Source of the DNA: Deltaproteobacteria bacterium UBA1386
GTDB taxonomy: Bacteria; Desulfobacterota; Syntrophorhabdia; Syntrophorhabdales; Syntrophorhabdaceae
Direction of reading: 5' to 3'
Assembly (NCBI GenBank): GCA_002305765.1
Contig: DBQU01000050.1
Span: 1 to 16,547, forward strand
Length of the DNA: 16,547 nt
A program made the position numbers and the translations under genes. This document shows, one piece after another, positions 7,649 to 13,698 of the stretch. The number at the start of each line of letters is the position of its first letter. Positions within the stretch are counted from its first letter, which is position 1. A model generated the notes under the pieces. It was not told where the DNA came from. It saw only the letters and a program-made list of their open reading frames with translations, and made no database searches.

Positions 7649-7662
7649 TCCTGCGAGCGAAT
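7649..7662. repeat. 14-base direct repeat, copy in the leader of the NuoE-like gene
   Basis: TCCTGCGAGCGAAT here is identical to 8107-8120 in the operon control region, and a near copy with one extra base lies at 8068-8079. On the coding (minus) strand it reads ATTCGCTCGCAGGA and its last bases form the ribosome binding site of the NuoE-like gene. The repeat may bind a regulator or be chance plus shared Shine-Dalgarno sequence. Confidence 0.45.
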
Positions 7663-7688
7663 TCCTCGTGTTTCCCACCAGTAATTCC

Positions 7689-8036
7689 TTACTGATACTC
7701 CTCGCAATGCCACACACCGCCTTCATGCTTTGAGAGGACACAACCATCCCAGTTTCTGCATGTGGTGCACAACCCTGCGTGGTCTTCCGCATAATCCCGT
7801 ACCGTACCCTCGCGGACGACCTCTCTTTCAGCTGGTCCCTGGACAGGCTGCGAGATCAGTGCCGGGGTGCCGTCGTCACCGGCGAACTCTTCGCAAAAAA
7901 GCACTTGCCTCTTCGGCTCAGCGGCAAGAGAGCATATATCGAGGTTCACACAATTGGGGCACAACCCCCCGTAGCTGCTCGCTTGAGAGGGCACAGGCCT
8001 GGCCTTCCCACTCCTGGACTTGGCTATACTCTTCAT
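7689..8036 (-). CDS. small protein with two four-Cys modules (115 aa), first gene of redox operon
   Basis: Two copies of one Cys module are visible: LCPNCVNLDICSL...VLFCEEF (C26, C29, C35, C48) and LCTTCRNWDGCVL...VWHCEEY (C90, C93, C99, C111). Each reads CxxC-x5-C-x11/12-C-E-E-aromatic, suited to binding zinc or an Fe-S cluster. A low-complexity linker joins them and the N-terminus is basic. I do not know a named family. The gene leads the redox operon, 49 bases before the NuoE-like start. The start at 8036 (MKSIAK) is chosen over an in-frame ATG at 8084-8087, within the predicted promoter, because AAAGGGAG lies 6 bases upstream. It may be an assembly factor, redox sensor or extra electron carrier; this is inference from position. 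Confidence 0.8.
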   Translation of the reverse strand: MKSIAKSRSGKARPVPSQASSYGGLCPNCVNLDICSLAAEPKRQVLFCEEFAGDDGTPALISQPVQGPAEREVVREGTVRDYAEDHAGLCTTCRNWDGCVLSKHEGGVWHCEEYQ

Positions 8037-8082
8037 GGACGTCTCCCTTTCAGTTCGGTTAATTACTCTGCGGAGCGAACGA

Positions 8083-8098
8083 TGCATTTTCCTTGCCG
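8083..8098 (-). promoter_or_regulatory. candidate sigma-54 promoter (-24/-12) of the redox operon
   Basis: On the minus strand CGGCAAG-GAAA-ATGCA has the invariant GG (8097-8096) and GC (8085-8084) separated by exactly 10 bases. It matches 9 of 12 defined positions of TGGCACG-N4-TTGCW. Transcription would start near 8073, giving a leader of about 37 bases before the ATG at 8036. The gene immediately upstream encodes a sigma-54 activator, which makes this placement sensible. I found no other site with GG-N10-GC in the 258-base gap. Confidence 0.6.
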
Positions 8099-8106
8099 CG
8101 ATGTTT

Positions 8107-8120
8107 TCCTGCGAGCGAAT
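8107..8120. repeat. 14-base direct repeat, copy upstream of the -24 element
   Basis: Identical to 7649-7662 (TCCTGCGAGCGAAT). It lies 9 bases upstream of the -24 element and touches one arm of the inverted repeat at 8120-8141. Confidence 0.45.
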
Positions 8121-8141
8121 GCCGGTCTTCTCTTTCCGGCA
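8120..8141. promoter_or_regulatory. inverted repeat, possible activator or repressor site
   Basis: TGCCGG (8120-8125 and, inverted, 8136-8141) flank a 10-base spacer, a two-turn-compatible dyad just upstream of the sigma-54 promoter candidate. Its centre is about 34 bases from the -24 element, closer than most NtrC-type enhancer sites, so it may serve another regulator. Two further small stem-loops at 8264-8294 follow the activator gene's stop, with no T-tract. Confidence 0.35.
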
Positions 8142-8294
8142 GTCGTGCTGGATGTCATAGCATATTGAACACTTATGAGTGGTATCCGTTACACGATAAA
8201 GAAGAAGAAGTGATGCCGGGCAGGTCGCGCCGGGATGAAAGCTGCCGGGTAATTCTGTACCACCGGGGACATATACCCCGATCCCGGCGGATCG

Positions 8295-9650
8295 TTATCG
8301 GGAACGTGATTTCCCTGTTCTGGAAAGCTTTTCGCGAAGAGTTTTCCTGTCAATCCCGAGGATTTCGGCCGCCCTCGTCTTGTTGCCCTTGACGCTGGCG
8401 AAGACGTTCTGAATGTATTCGGCCTCGACCTCGGCGAGAGTTCGGTTGAGGTTCCCATGGCCGAGAGCAGAGAAACGCATGAGTTCGGGGAGATCCGGGG
8501 CATCTATGGGATCCTCATCCGTCATGACCACCAGGCGTTGGATAACATTCTCCAACTCTCTCACGTTACCGGGCCAATGATATTTGCGGAGTATCTGCAG
8601 CGCACGATCCGAAAAGCGGTGCACTGGTTTTCCCAGTTCCTCGGAATATTTCTTCATGAAGTGCTGTGCCAGGAGAATTACATCGTTATCCCGCTCTCTC
8701 AACGGGGGCAGATCGATATTGATCACATTGATGCGATAAAAGAGGTCTTCCCGGAATAACCCTTTTTCTACAAGGGTTGCGAGGTCTTTATTCGTAGATG
8801 CAAGGATTCTCACGTCAACTTTTCTCGTGCGCCCCGAACCGACCATGCAGACCTCTTTATCCTGAAGAACGCGCAGGAGCTTGACCTGCATGGCCAGGCT
8901 CGTTTCGCTTATCTCGTCAAGGAAAATGGTTCCCCCATCCGCAGTTTGAAAAAAACCCGCACGGGTCTCAGTGGCTCCCGTGAAGGCACCCTTGATATGT
9001 CCGAAGAGTTCGCTCTCGAGGAGTTCTCCGGGGATGGCCCCACAATTGACAGGGACAAACGGCGCGGAGATCCTCTTGCTGCCATAGTGTATGGCCCGTG
9101 CGACAAGCTCTTTTCCGGTACCGCTCTCACCGAAGATCAGCACCGTCGCAGCAGTATGTGCAGCCCTGGCAATGAAATCTCTGACTGTGGCCATTGCCGG
9201 AGATTCACCAACAAGACCGTCCGTGGCAACGGGTTTCTGCTTCGGGAGTCTATGAATCGTCTTCCGCATGTGGAGCTTATTGAGGGTTCGGGCCACAGCG
9301 GATAGAAGCTCCTCATCGGTAAAGGGCTTTACCAGATACTCTTCGGCTCCCGTCTTCATCGCCTCCACGGCACCCTTCACGCTCGGGTAGCCCGTGATTA
9401 TCATCACTTCCATGTCGCGGAAGTTCTCACGAATATGCCTCACGAGGTGCACGCCGCTCAAACCCGGCATCTTGAGATCTGTGACTACAAGATCGATGGG
9501 GGTAACGTCGAGGATCTTGATGGCCTCGGCCGCATTGGCAGCTGTGAACACCACGTATCCCTCGGCAGCGAGATTTCTCTGGAGCAGTTCCAGCGTCGCC
9601 GGAGAGTCATCTACCGCCAGGATGGAGTCTTTACGGTCAGAAGAGCGCAT
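8295..9650 (-). CDS. NtrC-family sigma-54-dependent response regulator (451 aa)
   Basis: Three domains. The receiver (about 8-125) has the phosphoacceptor in VVTDLKMPG (D58) and conserved K108. The AAA+ domain (about 145-380) has Walker A GESGTGK (174-180), the sigma-54 contact loop GAFTGA (221-226) and Walker B TIFLDE. A Fis-type helix-turn-helix lies at the end (NKTRAAEILGIDRKTLREKL). It should be phosphorylated by the adjacent kinase and open sigma-54 promoters, most simply the one at 8083-8098 just downstream. The start is uncertain: ATG at 9650 has GAGG 6 bases upstream, while an ATG at 9662 has AGGA touching it. Either start overlaps the kinase gene's end (14 or 26 bases), which argues for translational coupling. 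Confidence 0.93.
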   Translation of the reverse strand: MRSSDRKDSILAVDDSPATLELLQRNLAAEGYVVFTAANAAEAIKILDVTPIDLVVTDLKMPGLSGVHLVRHIRENFRDMEVMIITGYPSVKGAVEAMKTGAEEYLVKPFTDEELLSAVARTLNKLHMRKTIHRLPKQKPVATDGLVGESPAMATVRDFIARAAHTAATVLIFGESGTGKELVARAIHYGSKRISAPFVPVNCGAIPGELLESELFGHIKGAFTGATETRAGFFQTADGGTIFLDEISETSLAMQVKLLRVLQDKEVCMVGSGRTRKVDVRILASTNKDLATLVEKGLFREDLFYRINVINIDLPPLRERDNDVILLAQHFMKKYSEELGKPVHRFSDRALQILRKYHWPGNVRELENVIQRLVVMTDEDPIDAPDLPELMRFSALGHGNLNRTLAEVEAEYIQNVFASVKGNKTRAAEILGIDRKTLREKLSRTGKSRSR

Positions 9651-10794
9651 CACGCGCCTCATTCCTGTACCGTCTTACCCTCTTGACGGGCAATTCTATC
9701 GTGCACACCGTTCCCTTGCCAGCCTTGCTTTCCACTCTTATCGTGCCCTGATGTGATGCAATAATTCCATGGGATACCGGCAGTCCAAGCCCTGTACCCA
9801 ATCCGATCTCTTTCGTGGTAAAAAAGGGAGTGAATATCTTGTCGAGAATCTCCTGCTCCATCCCAACGCCGGTATCTTCCACTACAACGGAAACCTTTCG
9901 GGATTCCCCGCGTGTATTGATCCTCAGACAGCCCCCGTCCGGCATGGCCTGCAAGGCATTGACGATGAGATTGACAAACACCTGTTTGAGTTGTGAGCCG
10001 TCTGCGTCGATCTCCGGGATATTCGATGAAAAACCGCAGACCACGTTGATCCCGTTACTGACACAGCGAGATTCCAAGAAATTCAAGACTTCGGTGACGA
10101 GGTGATTGACATTCACCTTCCCTTTTTGGGGTGGGATCTGGCGGGCAAAGATGAGAAGTTTCTTGACTATTTCCCGGGCATAGAGGGACGTGGACAGTAT
10201 CTTGCCGATATCCGCCTGGGCCTGTGTCGGTAGATCAGGACATTTCTGTGCAAGCTGCGCAAACCCCAGTATATGCCCGAGCGGTTCATTGAGCTCGTGA
10301 GCAACTCCGGCAGCGAGTTGCCCGACGGTGGCCAACCTGTCGGCGTGCCTGAGTTGTTCTTCAAGTTTCGATCTGTCCTGCTCTGCCTCTTTTCGCATTA
10401 TGACGATTGCGACCTCCTTTGCCACAGCTTCCAGAAGGTTTCGCTCTTCGTTGAGAAAGGGTCCATGGTCCCTTCTCGGTCTTTTATCGGAATAGCCTAC
10501 CTCGATGTAGCCCCGGAGCTTTCCATTGATCACGATGGGTACAGTCTGGCGATGACACAATCGCCGATAATTGTTGGTGCAGTGAGAACGACCGTCGAGG
10601 ACTACTCTTGCGCAGGCTGCTTCGGGATACAACCAGGCCGATGGAAGACCCTCCACCACTCCCTTCAGCATGTCACTCATTGTAATGTCTTTCTGACTGG
10701 CAAGATGAGCGATGTTGTAAAGGCACGAAAGCTCTTTGACACGCTCGCGTAAATCTGTCTGCGCTTCGCGATTGATGTCGTCCACGGTTTTCAT
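9637..10794 (-). CDS. soluble GAF-domain sensor histidine kinase, NtrB-like (385 aa)
   Basis: Residues about 15-135 form a GAF-like sensor domain. After a coiled linker (EAEQDRSKLEEQL) come the HisKA dimerisation helix with H166 in GVAHELNEPLG, then an HATPase_c domain with N box NLIVNALQAM (275-284), G1 DTGVGM, F box FTPFFTTKE and G2 GLGTGLGL. No membrane segment or signal peptide is visible, so it senses a cytoplasmic cue. The GAF region contains C61, C72 and C80, which could report redox state; this is speculation. The ATG at 10794 has no strong ribosome binding site, and a well-initiated 20-codon leader ORF ends 18 bases upstream. Its partner is the overlapping downstream response regulator, and the target is probably the redox operon. 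Confidence 0.93.
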   Translation of the reverse strand: MKTVDDINREAQTDLRERVKELSCLYNIAHLASQKDITMSDMLKGVVEGLPSAWLYPEAACARVVLDGRSHCTNNYRRLCHRQTVPIVINGKLRGYIEVGYSDKRPRRDHGPFLNEERNLLEAVAKEVAIVIMRKEAEQDRSKLEEQLRHADRLATVGQLAAGVAHELNEPLGHILGFAQLAQKCPDLPTQAQADIGKILSTSLYAREIVKKLLIFARQIPPQKGKVNVNHLVTEVLNFLESRCVSNGINVVCGFSSNIPEIDADGSQLKQVFVNLIVNALQAMPDGGCLRINTRGESRKVSVVVEDTGVGMEQEILDKIFTPFFTTKEIGLGTGLGLPVSHGIIASHQGTIRVESKAGKGTVCTIELPVKRVRRYRNEARDALF

Positions 10795-10812
10795 TTCGTC
10801 TAGTGTTTCATT

Positions 10813-10875
10813 TTAGACAATAAGATAAGCTATTGCAAGGAGAGAGTGCCCGCGGAAGTAGCTGTTTTCGGCCAT
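10813..10875 (-). CDS. 20-codon leader ORF upstream of the histidine kinase
   Basis: ATG at 10875 is preceded by GAGGAGG (10890-10884) at 8-base spacing, the best ribosome binding site in this operon. The peptide starts MAENSYFRGHSLL and ends in a hydrophobic stretch (LLAIAYLIV), then TAA. The kinase ATG follows 18 bases later and has only a weak site of its own. It may be a leader peptide coupling translation to the kinase, a tiny membrane-associated protein, or the start of a truncated membrane protein gene. I recognise no family. Confidence 0.45.
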   Translation of the reverse strand: MAENSYFRGHSLLAIAYLIV

Positions 10876-11028
10876 ATCTCTATCCTCCTCGTGTGGTCCT
10901 TTTATAAAACAATTTACAAGGTCGTACTTGATTTAAGGCAAGATCTGTTATAAAGCTCTTGAAGGCGAGCATGGGAAGCAATAATCCCTTGCGCTACTCA
11001 GTAAATGTTGGGGCATAAATACTAAAAT

Positions 11029-11427
11029 ATGGCTTATGATACGTTTACTCTTCCCTTTGTACCTCCGTTTCGATTGGATTTAACCGTCTGGGCTCTTCGG
11101 GAACTATCGATCAATGTCGCGAATGATAAAATAGACCTGACCAATCTGGAGGAATTAACCAATGAGGAAGCGATTGAATTCCTTTCATCCCTGGGCGGTA
11201 TAGGGTTGTGGTCGGCAGAATACTTTCTCTTACGAGGCTTGGGAAGAGTGGACATTTTTCCTGGCGATGATGTCGGAGCGAAGAATAATCTCCAGCGATT
11301 ATTTCATACGGATAAAAAGCCAGGCTACGAGGATATCAGGGGAATGACCTCCTGCTGGCATCCATTTGAAGGCCTCGTGTATTTCCATTTGCTCTTGGAC
11401 AAATTGCACGAAAAGGGGATTTTATGA
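11029..11427 (+). pseudogene. AlkA-type DNA-3-methyladenine glycosylase with large internal deletion
   Basis: The first 22 residues (TLPFVPPFRLDLTVWALR) match the N-terminus of AlkA-like glycosylases. From about residue 28 the protein jumps to the family's C-terminal part: NEEAIEFLSSLGGIGLWSAEYF (helix-hairpin-helix), GLGRVDIFPGDDVGAKNNLQ with the catalytic-loop Asp, and the closing helix. Intact members are near 300 residues; this has 132, so roughly 160-170 residues of the central base-binding region are missing, and the junction is in frame. The intact enzyme excises alkylated bases from DNA. This form keeps the HhH and Asp but has probably lost activity. There is no clear ribosome binding site at 11029. 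It overlaps the DUF488 gene by four bases (ATGA). Confidence 0.75.
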
Positions 11428-11954
11428 AGAACAACACGATTTATACAATTGGTCACTCAACACATTCGATAGACCGGTTTATCAAAATCCTTCAAGCGTA
11501 TAAGATCGAATTAGTAGCTGATGTACGTACAATCCCCAGATCCCGCCATAATCCACAATTTGACGAAACTCAATTGAAACTCGAATTAGAGCAGCATGAG
11601 ATTGAATATCTCCACCTGGGAGAGCTTGGAGGGTTGCGTCATACGACTAAGGCATCCGTTAATGCCGGGTGGATAAATTTATCGTTTCGCGGTTTTGCCG
11701 ATTATATGCAGACGCCGGAATTTCAAAAAGGCATTGAATTACTCATCGAAACTTCCAAATTGAAACAAACGGTAATTATGTGCGCGGAAGCGGTTCCCTG
11801 GCGATGTCACAGGTCACTTATAGGGGATGCCTTAATGGTTCGCAACATAGAGGTAGAAGACATTATGAGCGAGAAGATCACCAAACCGCATAAAATAACT
11901 CTCTGGGCGAAAGTAAACGGGGTTACTATTACCTATCCCGAGACCGTTCAATAA
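11424..11954 (+). CDS. DUF488 family protein (176 aa)
   Basis: The family marks are complete: TIGHSTHSI at the N-terminus, VADVRTIPRSRHNPQF, the YLHLGELGGLR block, and MCAEAVPWRCHRSLI with paired Cys and His near residues 123-134. Length is normal for DUF488. The molecular role of the family is not established. Conserved Arg, Cys and His suggest nucleic-acid or nucleotide binding, and members are often encoded beside DNA repair genes, as here beside the AlkA relic. The start overlaps the previous stop as ATGA, so the two were one transcript. No frameshift or missing motif is seen, so this gene outlived its partner's decay. Confidence 0.88.
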   Translation: MKNNTIYTIGHSTHSIDRFIKILQAYKIELVADVRTIPRSRHNPQFDETQLKLELEQHEIEYLHLGELGGLRHTTKASVNAGWINLSFRGFADYMQTPEFQKGIELLIETSKLKQTVIMCAEAVPWRCHRSLIGDALMVRNIEVEDIMSEKITKPHKITLWAKVNGVTITYPETVQ

Positions 11955-11972
11955 GCTGGATTGCATTTTTTT
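11949..11972 (+). terminator. weak terminator-like element after DUF488
   Basis: CAAT (11949-11952) pairs with ATTG (11960-11963) around a 7-base loop, followed by a run of seven T (11966-11972). The stem is short, so it may be incidental, but the T-run sits right after the stop. Confidence 0.3.
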
Positions 11973-12020
11973 GTTTGGATCACCGCCGCCGTTGAGTCCG
12001 CTTTCAGCCAGAGTTGGCCT

Positions 12021-12044
12021 TCCCGCAGGTATGTCTTTGCGGGA
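12021..12044 (-). terminator. GC-rich hairpin after the MORN-like gene
   Basis: TCCCGCA (12021-12027) and TGCGGGA (12038-12044) form a 7-bp stem with a 10-base loop, eight bases past the stop of the minus-strand MORN-like gene. No U-tract follows, so it may be an mRNA-stabilising end rather than a true intrinsic terminator. Confidence 0.35.
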
Positions 12045-12051
12045 CTATGCC

Positions 12052-12354
12052 TCATGACCCGTTAGTGCGTGCTTTCTCGAACGCCTCTCCTTCCGGGTAA
12101 TATTTCGTACTCTTGCCGCGAGCGCTGCCGTCCCTGAACTCCGTTTGTTCCTTGACTGTGCCGTCTCCGTAATACTGCCTGACGACGCCGTCGGGGACTG
12201 AACCGGAGCAGTAGACAAGAACGCCGTTAAGATCGTATGATTCGCTCGCAATCTGCCTGTCTCCGAGGTAGTAGACGACCAGAAATCCTACTTCTGTGGG
12301 GGCGACAACCTTTGTTATTTCTGTTATCGCGCGGTTCGTTCTTTCAGTATTCAT
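12052..12354 (-). CDS. MORN-repeat-like (YwqK-type) small protein (100 aa)
   Basis: Residues about 36-95 hold a run of MORN-variant strands with aromatic-Gly turns: ESYDLNGVLVYCSG, GVVRQYYGDGTVKEQTEFRDG and GKSTKYYPEGEAFEK. This pattern is typical of the YwqK-like repeat found in some antitoxin or immunity proteins and other small scaffold proteins. The start at 12354 is supported by AAGGAGGT about 10 bases upstream. There is no signal peptide. It is alone on its strand, with a hairpin just past its stop and another in its leader at 12431-12449. No toxin partner is visible next to it, so an antitoxin role is only a possibility. Confidence 0.75.
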   Translation of the reverse strand: MNTERTNRAITEITKVVAPTEVGFLVVYYLGDRQIASESYDLNGVLVYCSGSVPDGVVRQYYGDGTVKEQTEFRDGSARGKSTKYYPEGEAFEKARTNGS

Positions 12355-12863
12355 ATCAACGAGACCTCCTTGACCTGGAAATTGTCTCCTGTCAGCCCAA
12401 ACACGCCCGTTGCCGAATCCCTGGAGTTAAGACCGGTAATCTTCCGGTCCCATAATCCGGCAAACTAATCGATTGCAAAGGATATGCCAGCTACACAAAG
12501 CATCGAACAATGGCATCCAAAACATGGCTCACGGTTGTTGGAATTGATCCCGCAGGTCAGCTGTGAAAGGCGGCTGGAGGTGTTGCATTTTTCGACATCT
12601 CGTTACATTCGGCAACTCTGTTCCAAAATGGGCAGTCTCCAGGTTATGCCCGCGAATATCGTTCCCGTACCCGGACCGAGGACCGTTCCACACGTCTGAT
12701 ATAAAGGGTCAGGTGTGATTGCGAGTATTGCATGCATACACCGCGGCGTTTCGAGATGTCAAAGAGCACGGTGCAATAGCACGGGAATTGCAAAAGATGA
12801 GACCAAGAGCTCAGGCCGGACTGTCAAGGAAATACCCTGTTGAGAAAGGAGGGGAGAACGGCT
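12355..12863. other. non-coding stretch between divergent genes
   Basis: About 500 bases without a convincing gene. Plus-strand frames here lack ribosome binding sites and protein-like composition. A GACCGG/CCGGTC hairpin at 12431-12449 lies in the leader of the MORN-like gene. The text AAAGGGTCAGGTGTG near 12703-12717 resembles motifs seen near REP-type transposases, but no second copy or transposase is present. Confidence 0.5.
12431..12449. repeat. small inverted repeat in the leader of the MORN-like gene
   Basis: GACCGG (12431-12436) and CCGGTC (12444-12449) form a 6-bp stem with a 7-base loop, about 80 bases upstream of the start at 12354. It could be an operator or an mRNA leader hairpin. 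Confidence 0.3.
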
Positions 12864-13235
12864 ATGTTCAGGCTATTCCCAAATATCAATCATGTAAGTA
12901 TCAAGATAGACTCTTTTGCGGAGAACGGTGAAAACCGGGAACAAGCATTGGTCTTCATGATCGCAATTCAGGCATATCTCGACATGATTCTCTACAAAAA
13001 GAATCTGTTAAAGACACTGCATCAGGGCATTCAACCAAAAGTCAGGCACCAGGTCGAACAACAGCACCGCTATTCGGTGGTTTTCTTCCTGCACCCCTGG
13101 GAATCGTCGGGAGAGAGCTATGGGGCATATCTCTTTTCCCTCATAGGGAAGGAGTCACTCTTTAGGAACCTTCAGAAGGCTGTGCGCTGTCTCGAAGTCG
13201 AAATCAAAACTATCGAGAGGCAACTCGCTATGTAG
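12864..13235 (+). CDS. hypothetical helical protein (123 aa)
   Basis: The ATG at 12864 follows AAAGGAGGGGAG with about 8 bases of spacing, a strong ribosome binding site; a TTG eight codons earlier is less likely. The protein is soluble, with no signal peptide. It has an amphipathic helix around residues 25-60 (EQALVFMIAIQAYLDMILYK), a His/Gln-rich basic middle (QPKVRHQVEQQHRYS), a probable strand VVFFLHPW and a C-terminal coiled helix (LQKAVRCLEVEIKTIERQL). I recognise no family. It lies just upstream of the RHH-PIN pair but is separated from it by that pair's own promoter. Confidence 0.65.
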   Translation: MFRLFPNINHVSIKIDSFAENGENREQALVFMIAIQAYLDMILYKKNLLKTLHQGIQPKVRHQVEQQHRYSVVFFLHPWESSGESYGAYLFSLIGKESLFRNLQKAVRCLEVEIKTIERQLAM

Positions 13236-13255
13236 TTAACCCTAACACTGGCCCC

Positions 13256-13283
13256 TTGACCTATACGTAATTATGTATATGCT
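13256..13283 (+). promoter_or_regulatory. promoter of the RHH-PIN pair
   Basis: TTGACC (13256-13261) and TATGCT (13278-13283) are spaced by 16 bases, and the antitoxin start is at 13315. The spacer is occupied by a palindrome, as expected for an autorepressed toxin-antitoxin operon. Confidence 0.5.
13262..13279. promoter_or_regulatory. palindromic operator of the RHH-PIN pair
   Basis: TATAC-g-TAATTA-t-GTATA is an 18-base palindrome with one mismatched pair. It lies between the -35 and -10 elements. RHH antitoxins usually bind such short palindromes to repress their own operon, so this is the likely site. Confidence 0.55.
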
Positions 13284-13314
13284 TAAGAGGTAGCTCTTAT
13301 TGATGGAGGGGTTT

Positions 13315-13698
13315 ATGCTCAGACCTTACACATTGAATCTGGATGACTCCCTGATGATGGCCGCGAAATCGAAGGCTTTGCAGGATAGGACGTCTGTCAG
13401 TGAGATGGTGAGGCGTCTTCTGTCTGAACACCTGGGCTTAAGCAACCGAATGGTCGATAACGTACCTGATGAAAAAAAGATTATTGAAACTCTTGAGAGC
13501 TACTCCTCGGGACAGCTCAAGAGGTCCGAGGCAATGCGGGCAATCGGACTTGACCCGGTGGAACTCGAAACCTTTACATCCCTGATGAATGAATATGGAA
13601 TTTCGTGGCCGGAGGTCGGTCGTGAGCGAGCAGAGAAAGAAGGCGAATATGTTGCGCGGGCGATCGCCTTCAATTCGGGGGAAATCGATGAGTATTAA
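13315..13698 (+). CDS. antitoxin with RHH N-terminus and UPF0175-like C-terminus (127 aa)
   Basis: Residues 5-42 form a ribbon-helix-helix DNA-binding unit: strand YTLNLDDSL, helix MMAAKSKALQDR, turn TSVSE, helix MVRRLLSEHL. A linker is followed by a helical part (ESYSSGQLKRSEAMRAIGLD, then LMNEYGISWPEV) that resembles the UPF0175/VapB-like proteins found as antitoxins of PIN nucleases. The C-terminal tail would wrap the toxin. I chose 13315 over ATG 13303 because GGAGGGG sits 5 bases before it. The toxin gene starts inside the last codons. It should bind the palindrome at 13262-13279 and repress the operon. Confidence 0.75.
   Translation: MLRPYTLNLDDSLMMAAKSKALQDRTSVSEMVRRLLSEHLGLSNRMVDNVPDEKKIIETLESYSSGQLKRSEAMRAIGLDPVELETFTSLMNEYGISWPEVGRERAEKEGEYVARAIAFNSGEIDEY

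Noticed and set aside
2861..8036. Possibility that the redox operon is an [FeFe]-hydrogenase or formate dehydrogenase
   Set aside because: No H-cluster motifs, molybdopterin domain or maturation gene is present; the NuoG-like protein ends after its ferredoxin domain and Cys tail.
12484..12699. Plus-strand frame of 71 codons in the gap before the orphan protein
   Set aside because: No ribosome binding site, no family motif and unremarkable composition.
12703..12717. AAAGGGTCAGGTGTG, resembling motifs near REP-associated transposases
   Set aside because: Single copy in the window, with no transposase or hairpin partner.
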